Shown here: positions 18,303 through 27,525 of the stretch, piece by piece | Position numbering within the stretch: the stretch's first letter is position 1 | How the letters are laid out: each line of letters opens with the position of its first letter | The notes under the pieces: model-generated | What the model was told of the DNA's origin: nothing | Database searches by the model: none | What the model saw: only the letters and a program-made list of their open reading frames with translations | NCBI RefSeq assembly: GCF_902729435.1 | Contig: NZ_LR746525.1 | Location: 1 to 49,337, forward strand | Source: Magnetospirillum sp. UT-4 | GTDB lineage: Bacteria > Pseudomonadota > Alphaproteobacteria > Rhodospirillales > Magnetospirillaceae | DNA length: 49,337 nt | Direction: 5' to 3' | Made by a program: the position numbers and the translations under genes

Positions 18303-18653
18303 GTGCCGCAAGCCAATCGAGGGACCAAGCGCCATTGCGCCGCCTGCAGTGCCGCCTATTACGACCTCGGCCGCGACCCGCCGGTGTGCCCGAAATGCCA
18401 GGCCGAATTCGTTCCGGCGCCGCGGCAGATGATGCGGCCACCCCGCGGTCATTCCCGCGCCGTCCCGGTGATGCGCCCCACCCCCGACAGCGAAACCGTT
18501 TTCGCCGAGGATGAGGCCGTGACGCCAGGCGAGGACGAGGACGAGCATGACGGCGCCGTCCTGGGCGGCGAGGACGAAGACCAGGACGAGGCCGGGGACG
18601 ACGCCGGGGACGAGGACGAGGAGACCGTGGTCGATGGCGAATCCCGGGACTGA
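18303..18653 (+). CDS. FYDLN-acid protein (TIGR02300 family), unknown function
   Basis: A 116-residue protein with an N-terminal zinc ribbon (two CxxC pairs, HCAAC and CPKC) around the sequence AYYDLGRDPPVCPKCQ, which corresponds to the FYDLNRDP hallmark of the TIGR02300 family of alphaproteobacteria. The second half is almost entirely Asp/Glu and likely disordered. A GTG at 18303 gives the conserved GTKR opening. Function is unknown. It converges with valS with only two bases between the stops. Confidence 0.85.
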   Translation: MPQANRGTKRHCAACSAAYYDLGRDPPVCPKCQAEFVPAPRQMMRPPRGHSRAVPVMRPTPDSETVFAEDEAVTPGEDEDEHDGAVLGGEDEDQDEAGDDAGDEDEETVVDGESRD

Positions 18654-18655
18654 CT

Positions 18656-21319
18656 TCAGGCCCCGGACAGCCGCTGCAGCGCCTCCGTCAGCCTGGCCTT
18701 CGCCGCGGCCCATTCCTCGCGGCGCTCGCGGTTCTCCTCGACCACTTCCGGCGCGGCCTTGGCGACGAAATCGGGATTGGCAAACTTGCGGTCGACCTTG
18801 GCGATCTCGCCCTCGACGCGGGCGATCTCCTTCTCCAGCCGGGCACGCTCCTTGTCGAGGTCGACAATGCCGGCCAGCGGCATCAGCAGCGTTGCCTCGT
18901 CGATCACGATCTGCGCCGCCCCGTCCTGCAGCACCTCGGCCATCTTGTTGCTGTCCGGGCGGGTGTCGAATTCGGCCAGGCGGGCCAGGCGCAGGATCAG
19001 GTCGCGGTGGGTGGTGGCCCAGCCGACGCGCTCTTCCGCCAGGCCGCTGGCCAGCACGGCCAGTTGTGCCGCGGGCGGAACGTTCATTTCCGAGCGCACG
19101 CCGCGAATGGTCGACACCACCCGCACCACCCAATCCATCTCGGACTCGGCTGCGGCATCGTGCAGCCCAGGCAGGCTCGGCCAGGGCCGGCGCATCAGGG
19201 CGCCGTCACGGGGGGCGGTCTGCGTCCACAATTCCTCGGTGATGAACGGCATGAACGGGTGCAGCACATGCAGGATCATGTCCAGCGCCCACGCCGCGGT
19301 CGCCCGGGTCTCGGCCTTGGCCCCCTCGTCCGCCCCCTGCAGGATGGGCTTGGCGAATTCCAGGTACCAGTCGCAGAAGGTTCCCCACACGAACTGATAG
19401 GCGGCGCCGGCCGCCGCGTCGAAGCGGTAGCCCTCCAGCGCCTGCGCCACCTTGTCGGCGACCTCGGCGGTCTTGCCGGCGATCCAGCGGTTGACCGTCT
19501 CCGTGACCGTTCCGGGGTCGAATCCGGCCACCGGGTGGCATTCGTTCATCTGGCAGAAGCGGGCGGCGTTCCACAGCTTGGTGGCGAAGTTGCGGTGGCC
19601 CTCGACCCGGCTTTCCGCCAGCTTGAGGTCGCGGCCCTGGGCGGCCATGGCCGCCAGGGTGAAGCGCAACGCGTCGCAGCCGTATTTGTCGATGATGTCC
19701 AGCGGGTCGATGATGTTGCCCTTGGACTTGGACATCTTCTGGCCCTTCTCGTCGCGGACCAGGGCGTGGATGTAGATGTCGCGGAACGGCACGTCGCCCA
19801 TGAAATGCAGGCCCATCATCATCATCCGGGCGACCCAGAAGAAGATGATGTCGAAGCCGGTGACCAGCACGTCGGTGGGATAGTAGCGGGCCAGGTCCGG
19901 CGTCTGCTCCGGCCAGCCCAGGGTCGAGAACGGCCACAACGCCGACGAGAACCAGGTGTCGAGCACATCCTGGTCGCGGGTCAGGTCCACCGCCTTGCCG
20001 TAATGGGCGGCGGCGGCGGTAGCGGCGGCCTCCTCGGTCAGTTCGACGAAGATATGCCCGTCGGGGCCGTACCACGCCGGCACCTGGTGGCCCCACCAGA
20101 TCTGGCGCGAGATGCACCACGGCTGGATGTTGCGCATCCACTCGTAGTAGGTGTTCTCCCAGTGCTTGGGGACAAAGCGGGTCTTGCCGGTCTCCACCGC
20201 CGCGATGGCGGGCTTGGCCAGGGTGACGGCATCGACGAACCACTGGTCGGTCAGCCACGGCTCGATGACGACGCCGGAACGATCGCCGTAGGGCACCATG
20301 TGAACGTGGTTGACGATCTGGTCCAGCAGGCCCAGCGCCTCCATCTCGGCCACCACCTGCTTGCGCGCGTCGTAGCGGTCGAGGCCGCGATAGGCCTCGG
20401 GCACGGCATCGTTGAGGCGGGCATCGCGGTCCAGGATGTTGATCATCTCCAGGCCGTGCCGCTTGCCCACCTCGAAGTCGTTGAAATCGTGGGCGGGGGT
20501 GATCTTGACCGCGCCGGTGCCCTTGGTCGGGTCGGAATACTCGTCGGCGACGATGGGGATCAGGCGGCCGACGATGGGCAGGCGCACCATCTTCCCCACC
20601 AGATGGGTGTAGCGCTCGTCCTCGGGGTGCACCGCCACGGCGGTGTCGCCCAACATGGTCTCGGGCCGGGTGGTGGCGACGGTGATGAAGGTGTCGTCCA
20701 CCCCATCGACCGGATACTTGAAGTGCCACATGTGGCCCTTCACCTCGCGCTGCTCCACCTCAAGGTCGGAGATGGCGGTGTGCAGCTTGGGGTCCCAGTT
20801 GACCAGCCGCTTGTCGCGATAGATCAGACCCTGCTTGTAGAGATCGACGAAGACCTTGCGCACCGCGGCGCTCAGGCCCTCATCCATGGTGAAGCGCTCG
20901 CGCGCCCAGTCCGGCGAGGCGCCCAGGCGGCGGAGCTGGCGGGTGATGGTGCCGCCCGATTCGGCCTTCCATTCCCACACCCGTTCGATGAAGCGCTGGC
21001 GCCCCAGGTCATGGCGGCTGAGCTTCTGAGCCTCCAGCTGGCGCTCGACCACCATCTGGGTGGCGATGCCGGCATGGTCGGTGCCGGGCTGCCACAAGGC
21101 GTCGCGGCCGTTCATGCGGTTGAAACGGATCAGCACGTCCTGCAGCGTGAAGGTCAGCGCATGGCCCATGTGCAGGCTGCCGGTCACGTTCGGCGGCGGC
21201 ATCATGATGGTGTAGGGCGGCTGCCCGCGGGCGGGATCGGCGGCAAAGGCGCCGGAGCCTTCCCAGGCCTGGTAGTGGGTCGGCTCGACCTCGGACGGGC
21301 GGTAGGTCTTGTCCAGCAT
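18656..21319 (-). CDS. valS: Valyl-tRNA synthetase
   Basis: Charges tRNA-Val. The 887-residue protein starts at the ATG at 21319 ([20 protein letters not shown]); an upstream in-frame start at 21352 adds 11 unlikely residues. The class I signatures are [14 protein letters not shown] (HIGH) and [12 protein letters not shown] (KMSKS), with a large editing domain between them and the anticodon-binding domain with a C-terminal coiled coil ([20 protein letters not shown]). The length matches the bacterial family. It follows popZ on the same strand. Confidence 0.97.
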   Translation of the reverse strand: MLDKTYRPSEVEPTHYQAWEGSGAFAADPARGQPPYTIMMPPPNVTGSLHMGHALTFTLQDVLIRFNRMNGRDALWQPGTDHAGIATQMVVERQLEAQKLSRHDLGRQRFIERVWEWKAESGGTITRQLRRLGASPDWARERFTMDEGLSAAVRKVFVDLYKQGLIYRDKRLVNWDPKLHTAISDLEVEQREVKGHMWHFKYPVDGVDDTFITVATTRPETMLGDTAVAVHPEDERYTHLVGKMVRLPIVGRLIPIVADEYSDPTKGTGAVKITPAHDFNDFEVGKRHGLEMINILDRDARLNDAVPEAYRGLDRYDARKQVVAEMEALGLLDQIVNHVHMVPYGDRSGVVIEPWLTDQWFVDAVTLAKPAIAAVETGKTRFVPKHWENTYYEWMRNIQPWCISRQIWWGHQVPAWYGPDGHIFVELTEEAAATAAAAHYGKAVDLTRDQDVLDTWFSSALWPFSTLGWPEQTPDLARYYPTDVLVTGFDIIFFWVARMMMMGLHFMGDVPFRDIYIHALVRDEKGQKMSKSKGNIIDPLDIIDKYGCDALRFTLAAMAAQGRDLKLAESRVEGHRNFATKLWNAARFCQMNECHPVAGFDPGTVTETVNRWIAGKTAEVADKVAQALEGYRFDAAAGAAYQFVWGTFCDWYLEFAKPILQGADEGAKAETRATAAWALDMILHVLHPFMPFITEELWTQTAPRDGALMRRPWPSLPGLHDAAAESEMDWVVRVVSTIRGVRSEMNVPPAAQLAVLASGLAEERVGWATTHRDLILRLARLAEFDTRPDSNKMAEVLQDGAAQIVIDEATLLMPLAGIVDLDKERARLEKEIARVEGEIAKVDRKFANPDFVAKAAPEVVEENRERREEWAAAKARLTEALQRLSGA

Positions 21320-21367
21320 GGCGGGGCGTTCCGGAACTCGCTGATGAATCACAGGGCTGAAACGGAA

Positions 21368-21393
21368 GACGGCCCGGGAAGGCCCGAGCCGTC
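21368..21393 (-). terminator. Weak hairpin between popZ and valS
   Basis: Inverted repeat GACGGC...GCCGTC with inner CGGG/CCCG and a short loop lies between popZ's stop and valS's start. The T tract is poor (TCTTCC), so it may be a partial terminator or 5' leader hairpin of valS. Confidence 0.4.
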
Positions 21394-21415
21394 TGGACCG
21401 TCAAGGGCGCGGAGA

Positions 21416-22123
21416 TTAAAGGTTCTCGGCCCGGTTTACCATCTTCTCGATTTCCTTCTTGACGATCCGCTCGATCATGTAGGGAAGGTTCTCGTCGAGC
21501 CATTCCTTGAGGATCGGCTTCAACAGCTCCCGCACCATGGCTTCCAGCGTGATGCCGCCATTGCCCAGGCCGATGGAGCGCTGGCGCACGATCTCGCGGG
21601 CGAGGTCGGACAGCAGCGAGGTGCTGCGGTGCGCCGCGTTGTCGGAAATCAGCGCATCCTCATCGACCCGGCGCGGTGCCGGCCGGCGCGGGGCCGGCAT
21701 CACCGGTTCGGGCTCGTATTCCCCGAGATCGGGCTTGAAGGCGTTGATGTCGAAGGCCGGCTCGTCCTCGTCGAGGACCATGTCCTCGGTCAGTTCGAGG
21801 ACATCGTCCTCGGGCTCGGGCATGACGAACGGTTCGGGCTCGGGCTCCGGCTCGAAGACCGGTTCGGGCTCGGGCTCGGGCTCGAACACCGGCTCCGGGA
21901 CCGGTTCCGGCGCCGCGTCGGCGAACATCGCGTCGATGTCGTCCTGGGGCAGAGGCTCGGGTTCAGGCTCGGGTTCGAACACCGGAACGGGTTCGGGTTC
22001 GGGGGCCGGCTCCACCACCGGATCCGCGCTCTTCTCCTCAGCCTCGTCCTCCGAAAGAATTCGGCGGATCGAGGCGAGGATGTCCTCCATCGAGGGTTCT
22101 TGCTGGGCCTTGTCGTCGCTCAT
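21416..22123 (-). CDS. popZ: Polar organising protein PopZ (DUF2497)
   Basis: PopZ self-assembles into polar condensates that anchor ParB-bound centromeres and cell-cycle regulators in alphaproteobacteria. The 235-residue protein has the expected three parts: an N-terminal helix ([19 protein letters not shown], residues 9-27) that binds clients, an acidic Pro/Glu-rich linker (about 30-150) made of imperfect PEPEPEP blocks broken by one amphipathic patch [10 protein letters not shown], and a C-terminal helical oligomerisation region (about 160-235) with LTLEAMV-like and [20 protein letters not shown]. Position next to valS is common in the class. In spirilla it should mark the cell poles. Confidence 0.9.
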   Translation of the reverse strand: MSDDKAQQEPSMEDILASIRRILSEDEAEEKSADPVVEPAPEPEPVPVFEPEPEPEPLPQDDIDAMFADAAPEPVPEPVFEPEPEPEPVFEPEPEPEPFVMPEPEDDVLELTEDMVLDEDEPAFDINAFKPDLGEYEPEPVMPAPRRPAPRRVDEDALISDNAAHRSTSLLSDLAREIVRQRSIGLGNGGITLEAMVRELLKPILKEWLDENLPYMIERIVKKEIEKMVNRAENL

Positions 22124-22259
22124 GATCCGACTGTCCGTGGTCCCCCTGGGTCCGAATCGCGGCCATCATGCCGTACGAACCAATACAAATCATTAAAATC
22201 TTACGCGTTCTTCCGGGACTTTCCGGGATCGCGCCGATATCCGGCGCGCCCGAACGCGG

Positions 22260-23648
22260 TCATTCCTCGTATTTCACGTCGACGCCGGTGCCGATCCACT
22301 TATCGCGCACGTCCTCGTAATGCCGGGTCGGGTCGTAGATTTCGACCGGCAGAGTCAATGCTTCGGCGGTCATCTGGCCCAGCGCGGACTTCAAGGTGAA
22401 GGCGGCGACCATTTCATCGCGCTGCGCCCGAACCAGGTTGACGCGGGCATTGAACAGTTCCTGTTCGGCATCCAACACGTCGAGCACGGTGCGCGAGCCG
22501 ACCTTGGCCTCTTCCTCGACACCGGCCAGGGCGAGCTCGGACGCCCGGATCTGGCTTTCGATGGAGCGGATGCGGGCCCGGGCGGCGTGCAGGTCCTCCC
22601 ACCCCTGGGTGGCGTCCTCGAGGGCGTCGCGACGGGCCTGGTCGGCCTCGATCTTGCGCCGGCCGTAGGTATGCTTCTGCGCCCGCACGCGGGAATAGAC
22701 ATCACCCCCCTCGTACAGCGGCACGCTGACGCTGACGGTGGCTTCCAGGGTCTCGGATTCGCTACCCTGCGACGTCGCCGACAGATTGCGTCCCCACTCG
22801 CCATTGAGATTGACGGTGGGAAGCAGCTCGCCGGCGATGGTGTCGATGCCGTCCTTGGCCGACTGTGCGGTCCAGTCGGCGAAAATGACCGACGGGTTCT
22901 TGGCCAGGGTGACTTCCTTGACCTCGTCGAAGCTGCCCGGCACTGCGGCGGCCGATTTCGGCGCCTGCGGCGATTCGGGGGCGCGGCCGACCACGGTAAT
23001 GTAGCGGGCGCGGGAATTCTGCAGAATGCCCTCGGCGGAGACGCGATCGGCGGTGGCCCCGGACAGACGGGCATCGGCCTGGCTGACGTCGGTGCGGGTG
23101 ATCTCGCCGACGCGGAAGCGCTCCTGCGCCGCCTCGAGCTGGCGACGCAGCACCTGCTCGTTGTTGATGTTCAGTTGAAGCACCGTCTCGTCGCGGGCGA
23201 CATCCAGGAAAGCGGTGGCGGCATTGAGCAGCACGGTCTGCTCGCGCACCTGCAGGTCGGCACGGTTGGCCAGCACGTCCGCCTCGGCGGCACGGGTGGC
23301 GGCCACGGTGCGGCCGCCGCGATACAGCGGCTGCGAGATGGTCAGAGTATTGCTTCGCGAGGTGCGCCCCTGCTCCCGACCCTGGGCCGAGGCCGAGGTA
23401 TTGGCGTTGGTCTCGTAGCGCCCGCGACCGTATTCGCCGGTGAAGGTGACGGTGGGCCGCCAGTTGGACAGGGCCTGGGGCACGCCTTCGTCGGTCGCCT
23501 TCAACTGGGCCCGCCGCGCCAGCAGCGACGGGTTGGTGGTGTAGGCGGAAACCAGCACGTCCTCAAGGGTCTCGGCCCGCGCCGTCCCTGCCATCGCGAC
23601 GCTCATTCCGATCAATGCCACACCGGCCAACAAATACGCCTTTTTCAT
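22260..23648 (-). CDS. tolC: TolC family outer-membrane efflux/secretion channel
   Basis: The outer-membrane channel of tripartite efflux pumps and type I secretion. The 462-residue precursor begins at the ATG at 23648 with signal peptide MKKAYLLAGVALIGMSVAMA ending GTARA|ETLED. The mature part shows the internal duplication of the OEP family, with helical repeats ending in the second-repeat motif LDAEQELFNARVNLVRAQRDE and the strand region FTGEYGRG / NLNGEWGRNL. Starting further upstream at 23678 would put a non-signal stretch first. pcm-like gene at 23937 lies upstream in the same orientation, separated by a terminator. Confidence 0.93.
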   Translation of the reverse strand: MKKAYLLAGVALIGMSVAMAGTARAETLEDVLVSAYTTNPSLLARRAQLKATDEGVPQALSNWRPTVTFTGEYGRGRYETNANTSASAQGREQGRTSRSNTLTISQPLYRGGRTVAATRAAEADVLANRADLQVREQTVLLNAATAFLDVARDETVLQLNINNEQVLRRQLEAAQERFRVGEITRTDVSQADARLSGATADRVSAEGILQNSRARYITVVGRAPESPQAPKSAAAVPGSFDEVKEVTLAKNPSVIFADWTAQSAKDGIDTIAGELLPTVNLNGEWGRNLSATSQGSESETLEATVSVSVPLYEGGDVYSRVRAQKHTYGRRKIEADQARRDALEDATQGWEDLHAARARIRSIESQIRASELALAGVEEEAKVGSRTVLDVLDAEQELFNARVNLVRAQRDEMVAAFTLKSALGQMTAEALTLPVEIYDPTRHYEDVRDKWIGTGVDVKYEE

Positions 23649-23833
23649 TTCGCACCTTTCAGCAATCGCGGGCCGCACGGACTCATCCGACCGAAAGACT
23701 CTCCGGGAACAATAACTTCCCTGAACGAAAGATCAAGAAATATTCCTCAATATCCTGCCCGGAATGGCGGATACCGTTGCGAATTGGCAACAGCCTTATG
23801 GATAGCGCGAGTCATAGGCTCCGTGCGGGGTTG

Positions 23834-23871
23834 AAAAAATGAGGGCCGCGCGTTTGCCGCAGCGGCCCTCA
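23834..23871 (-). terminator. Rho-independent terminator after the Pcm-like gene
   Basis: On the - strand TGAGGGCCGC pairs with GCGGCCCTCA across a 12-base loop and is followed by TTTTTTC. It separates the Pcm-like gene (23937-24590) from tolC. The T run lies at 23834-23839 on the + strand as A's. Confidence 0.85.
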
Positions 23872-23936
23872 ATCAGGTTATTTACGAAGTCTTAACCGAT
23901 CCGCCCGGACTGGGTACGTCATTGGTAAAACATTCG

Positions 23937-24590
23937 TTAAAATATGAACCCGGGCTTCGGCCGGAAGCCCGGCAGCAGCGGAGTGGCGCCGTCGAACACC
24001 ACCGTCCGGCCGAACGTATCGCCCACCCGGGTTACCACGGTTCCCTTGCCGACCCCTTCCCGGTGGCTGACCACCGCCCCCAGCCGCCCCCCCTCGGCCA
24101 GTTGCCGGCAAAGATTGGGCGAAACCTCGCCGATGCCGCCGGCAAACAGGATCACCTGGTAGGGCGCCTGGGCGGGATAGCCCTGGTCCAGCGGTCCTTG
24201 GACCACCGCCGCATTGTCGACCTTGAGCTCGCCCAGGGCGTTGCCGGCCCGGGTCGCCCACTCGCCGTCGCATTCCAGGGACACCACGGTCTGCGCCAGG
24301 CGTGCCGTCACCGCCGTGACGTACCCGGTGGCGTCGCCGATGCAAAGCACCACGTCGGTGGGCGCGATCTCCACCGCGGCCACCAGCCGGGCCAGCACCA
24401 GCGGTTCGATCAGGAAGCGGCCGCCGCCGAGTTCCAGGTCCTCGTCGAGATAGGCGAAACTGCGCATCGCCTTGGGCAGGAAATGCTCGCGGGGAATTTC
24501 CGACAGAGCGCGGACGAGGCCGGGATCGAGGATCCGGTTCGTCCGGATCTGGCTTTCCACCATGTTGGCGCGGGCACGGGCGTAGTCCAT
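23937..24590 (-). CDS. Protein-L-isoaspartate O-methyltransferase family protein
   Basis: A 217-residue SAM-dependent methyltransferase of the PCMT family starting at the ATG at 24590 (MDYARARANMVESQIRTNRI). N-terminal sequences such as LSEIPREHFLPKAMRSFAYLDEDLELGGGRF match the family. The SAM-binding motif I reads VVLCIGDATGYVTAV, whereas repair PCMTs usually have a glycine-rich EIGTGSGY-like loop, so the enzyme may have lost or changed activity. Proteins of this subtype often stand beside tolC in alphaproteobacteria. Open frames continue upstream through the tRNA genes but are not genes. Confidence 0.85.
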   Translation of the reverse strand: MDYARARANMVESQIRTNRILDPGLVRALSEIPREHFLPKAMRSFAYLDEDLELGGGRFLIEPLVLARLVAAVEIAPTDVVLCIGDATGYVTAVTARLAQTVVSLECDGEWATRAGNALGELKVDNAAVVQGPLDQGYPAQAPYQVILFAGGIGEVSPNLCRQLAEGGRLGAVVSHREGVGKGTVVTRVGDTFGRTVVFDGATPLLPGFRPKPGFIF

Positions 24591-24792
24591 CTGACGGCTC
24601 CCTCTGAATTCGTTGGCGGCCGGCATTTTCCGAGGCGGACGCAAACGCCTTATAACCCCAGGGCGGCACCGACTCAATGGCGCCCCCCGCGTGGTCCCGC
24701 AGCCGCGCAACATCGTCTTGACCGCGCCAGGCAAGCCGCGTATAAGCACGGTCCTCACGTCGGCCGCCGGCCGGGGCCGAGGGGCTGAAGTG

Positions 24793-24866
24793 GGCCGGGT
24801 GGCAGAGTGGTGATGCAGCGGACTGCAAATCCGCGTACGTCGGTTCAATTCCGGCCCCGGCCTCCA
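24793..24866 (+). tRNA. tRNA-Cys (GCA)
   Basis: A 74-base cloverleaf with perfect 7-bp acceptor GGCCGGG/CCCGGCC, anticodon stem GCGGA/TCCGC with loop CTGCAAA (anticodon GCA at 24825-24827), T arm GTCGG-TTCAATT-CCGGC, discriminator T as expected for tRNA-Cys, and an encoded CCA. Confidence 0.97.
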
Positions 24867-24940
24867 GCCACCGCACCCGAATGCCCGCGCCCGCGCGTGA
24901 GAACGCTTTCCATTCGGGTACGCGCTCCGTCGCGTCCTGA

Positions 24941-25015
24941 TCCGGAGTAGCTCAGCGGTAGAGCAGCCGGCTGTTAACCGGCTGGTCGGGGGTTCGAATC
25001 CCTCCTCCGGAGCCA
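24941..25015 (+). tRNA. tRNA-Asn (GTT)
   Basis: A 75-base cloverleaf with acceptor TCCGGAG/CTCCGGA, anticodon stem GCCGG/CCGGC with loop CTGTTAA (anticodon GTT at 24973-24975), T loop TTCGAAT, discriminator G and encoded CCA. It follows tRNA-Cys by 74 bases and is probably cotranscribed with it. Confidence 0.97.
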
Positions 25016-25023
25016 ATGAGAAT

Positions 25024-25055
25024 GGGGCGAAGTCCTTGCGACTTCGCCCCTTTTT
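25024..25055 (+). terminator. Rho-independent terminator of the tRNA operon
   Basis: Perfect 11-bp stem GGGGCGAAGTC / GACTTCGCCCC with loop CTTGC, followed directly by TTTTT and then a second T run. It begins nine bases after the CCA end of tRNA-Asn. Confidence 0.93.
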
Positions 25056-25168
25056 CGCTTTTTTCCGGGCCTACTCACGTGGCGAAGACCGTCCGGTCAT
25101 TGTGAATACGCCATGTTTCGTTCCCCCCATGGGCATCCCATCTTCGTTGCGACCCCGCAGGAGATGCC

Positions 25169-26812
25169 ATGGCGGCTTATGTTCCCTACCTCGTCACCGC
25201 ACTTACCGCCGCCCTGATCGGTCTGGCGGCCGGGCATTTCGGCGGCCGGTTCGATGCGGCACGGCGCCTGAGGCTGAGCGAGGAACGCACCCGCGCCATT
25301 CTCGGGGCCGCCGTGGACGGCATCATCACCATCGACGCGGGGGGCGCCATCCGCATGGTCAATCCGGCAGCGGAACGGATTTTCGGCTACCGGGCCGACG
25401 ACTTGATCGGCCGGAACGTCTCGTTGCTGATGCCCTCGCCCGACCGCGAGCGCCACGACGGGTATATCGACAACTTCTGCCGCACCGGCGACGCCAAGGT
25501 CATCGGCATCGGTCGTGAGGTCCGCGGCCTGCGGCGCGACGGCACGGTCTTCCCCCTCGACCTCGCGGTGGGTGAAGGGCGTGTCGGCGGCGAGCGCGTC
25601 TTCTGCGGCATCGTCCGCGACATCACCGAGCGCAAGCGCCAGGAGGACGAGCTTCGGCACGCCTGCGAAACGGCCCGCGCGGCGAGCGCCGAGGCCGAAC
25701 GCGCGAACGCCGCCAAGGCCAAGTTCCTTGCCGCCGCCAGCCACGATCTGCGCCAGCCGGTGCAGGCCATCCAGTTCTTCGCCTCGGTCCTGGCCGACAA
25801 GCTGCACGGCCAGGCAGCCCGCTCGGTGGCCGACGGCCTGACGCGATCGATCGACGGATTGACGGCGCTGCTCGATTCCATCCTTGACGTGTCGCGTCTG
25901 GATGCCGGCCTGGTGGCGCCAAAGAAGATCGATTTCTGTGTCGGCGCGGTCCTCGACCGGCTGCGCACCGACTTTGCCGCCGCTTCCCGCGACAAGGGGC
26001 TGAAACTGTGCGTCGTTCCGGCTTCGGCGGTGGTGCGCAGCGACCCGGCGCTGTTGTCGCGGATGCTGCAGAACCTGGTCGGCAACGCCCTCCGCTACAC
26101 GTCGCGCGGGCGCATCCTGGTGGGCTGCCGGCGCCAGGGCGGCGCGCTGCGCATCGAGGTCTGGGACACCGGTATCGGCATCGCGCCGGACCGCACCCGC
26201 GAAATCTTCCAGGACTTCGTCCAGCTCGGGAATCCAGAACGCGACAGCGCCCGCGGCCTGGGCCTTGGCCTGGCGGTGGTCGATCGCCTTGCCCGCCTGC
26301 TGGGTCACGAGGTGGCGGTGGCGTCGACTCCGGGCCAGGGCTCGTGCTTCACCGTGCGGGTGCCGTACGTCGCCGCCGGACGGCAGGCGGCGCCGGAGGG
26401 GGCGCGCAGGGCCGGCGCCCCCAGCGGCATCATCGTGCTGATCGACGACGAACCGGCGGTGCTGACCGGACTTACCCTGGTGTTGCAGGGCTGGGGCTAT
26501 CAGGTGGTGGCGGCGGGCTCCGAGGCCGAGGCGCTGGCCAAGCTGACCGCCCTGCCCGGCCAGCCCAGCATCATCGTCGCCGATTACCGCCTGCGCGAGG
26601 GCCGTACCGGCGCCGAGGCGGTGGCCCGCATCCGCGATCTCTACCGCACCGTCATTCCCAGCATCATCATCACCGGCGACACCGCGCCCGAACGCCTGCG
26701 CGAGGCGCAGGCCAGCGGCCTGGCCATCCTTCACAAGCCGGTGCAGCCGCCAGTACTGCGGGCGGTGCTGCAGGAGGCCCTGGCGCCGGCGAACCAGGCG
26801 ACCCTGCACTAA
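25169..26812 (+). CDS. Hybrid histidine kinase with FixL-type haem PAS domain
   Basis: A 547-residue sensor. Residues 5-25 form one membrane helix, leaving the rest in the cytoplasm. The PAS domain (about 37-155) closely resembles the oxygen-sensing PAS of FixL: MPSPDRERHDGYI places His96 at the haem-ligand position (His200 in Bradyrhizobium FixL), and VIGIGREV puts Arg116 at the distal Arg220 position, exactly 20 residues on. Then come HisKA with His192 (SHDLRQP), an ATPase domain with Asn306 and DTGIG (333-337) and GLGLGLAV, and a C-terminal receiver with Asp426/427, Asp472 and Lys523. There is no output domain, so a partner regulator is needed. GCAGGAG precedes the ATG at 25169. O2 sensing is inferred from alignment of residues. 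Confidence 0.92.
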   Translation: MAAYVPYLVTALTAALIGLAAGHFGGRFDAARRLRLSEERTRAILGAAVDGIITIDAGGAIRMVNPAAERIFGYRADDLIGRNVSLLMPSPDRERHDGYIDNFCRTGDAKVIGIGREVRGLRRDGTVFPLDLAVGEGRVGGERVFCGIVRDITERKRQEDELRHACETARAASAEAERANAAKAKFLAAASHDLRQPVQAIQFFASVLADKLHGQAARSVADGLTRSIDGLTALLDSILDVSRLDAGLVAPKKIDFCVGAVLDRLRTDFAAASRDKGLKLCVVPASAVVRSDPALLSRMLQNLVGNALRYTSRGRILVGCRRQGGALRIEVWDTGIGIAPDRTREIFQDFVQLGNPERDSARGLGLGLAVVDRLARLLGHEVAVASTPGQGSCFTVRVPYVAAGRQAAPEGARRAGAPSGIIVLIDDEPAVLTGLTLVLQGWGYQVVAAGSEAEALAKLTALPGQPSIIVADYRLREGRTGAEAVARIRDLYRTVIPSIIITGDTAPERLREAQASGLAILHKPVQPPVLRAVLQEALAPANQATLH

Positions 26813-26855
26813 GCCCACCCCGACGGGCGGCACCGCGGCCCCCCGCCCCATTAAG

Positions 26856-26865
26856 ATTGCGCAAT
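26856..26865. promoter_or_regulatory. Palindrome ATTGCGCAAT upstream of the oxidoreductase operon
   Basis: A perfect 10-bp palindrome about 100 bp before porG. It is the only symmetric element in the 146-bp gap after the kinase gene. The protein that might bind it is unknown. Confidence 0.25.
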
Positions 26866-26958
26866 GAACCGGAATTCGGCCATTGCCGCCTAGCCAGCGG
26901 CCGGCCCCAGGCGTATCCTCCCTGGCACAAGGATGGATCACTCATCCGGAGGACCGCC

Positions 26959-27525
26959 ATGATCGAAGTCCGGATCCACGGACGCGGCGGCCAGGGAAAC
27001 GTCGTTGCTGCCTATCTACTGGCCACGGCAGCCTTCGAGACCGGCCGTCATTGTCAAGCCTTTCCCAGTTTCGGCGCCGAGCGCCGCGGCGCCCCTGTGA
27101 CCGCGTTCGTGCGCATCGCCGATGTCCCCATCCGCCGCCGCTGCCAGGTGGCGGAGCCGGCCTTCCTGGTGGTGCAGGATTCCGGGCTGCTGCACATCCC
27201 GGCCACCGTCGACGGCTTGAAGCCGGGCGGCGGTGTGCTGGTCAATTCGCCGCTCAGTTCCGCGGACCTGTCGGCCGAATGCGGCCGGCCGACCATCGCC
27301 CTGCCGGCCACCGCCCTGGCCAGGGACATCATCGGCAAGCCGATGCCCAACGTCGCCTTGCTGGCCGCCTTCCTGACGCTTACCGGCATCCTGCCCACCG
27401 AGGCGCTGGCCAAGGCGCTGGCGCACCGGTTCAAGGGCGACATGCTGGAACGCAACACCAAGCTGATCGAGGCGGCGGCGGCGCTGGTCCCCGCCGGCGC
27501 CTGGCGGGAGACGGCCCATGCTTGA
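26959..27525 (+). CDS. porG: 2-oxoacid:acceptor oxidoreductase gamma subunit
   Basis: First gene of a four-gene pyruvate/2-oxoacid:ferredoxin oxidoreductase cluster. The 188-residue product starts at the ATG at 26959 behind CCGGAGGA. It has the gamma-domain hallmarks RIHGRGGQGNVVAAYLLATA and CQAFPSFGAERRGAPVTAFV, which bind CoA in the four-subunit enzymes. An open frame runs in from upstream within the kinase region and is not coding. It overlaps porA by eight bases (27518-27525), so expression is coupled. Confidence 0.93.
   Translation: MIEVRIHGRGGQGNVVAAYLLATAAFETGRHCQAFPSFGAERRGAPVTAFVRIADVPIRRRCQVAEPAFLVVQDSGLLHIPATVDGLKPGGGVLVNSPLSSADLSAECGRPTIALPATALARDIIGKPMPNVALLAAFLTLTGILPTEALAKALAHRFKGDMLERNTKLIEAAAALVPAGAWRETAHA

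Noticed and set aside
21750-22020. Tandem GGCTCGGGCTC repeats taken as a CRISPR or satellite
   Set aside because: They encode the PEPEP linker of PopZ in frame; no spacer structure exists.
19007-22399. An 1130-codon + strand frame antisense to valS, popZ and tolC
   Set aside because: Composition is of an antisense shadow (Gly, His, Leu, Asp), without domains; the opposite strand is certainly coding.
26921-26940. CTGGCACAAGGATGGAT before porG as a sigma-54 promoter
   Set aside because: The -24 element fits but the -12 position reads TGGA instead of TTGC, and no NifA site lies upstream.
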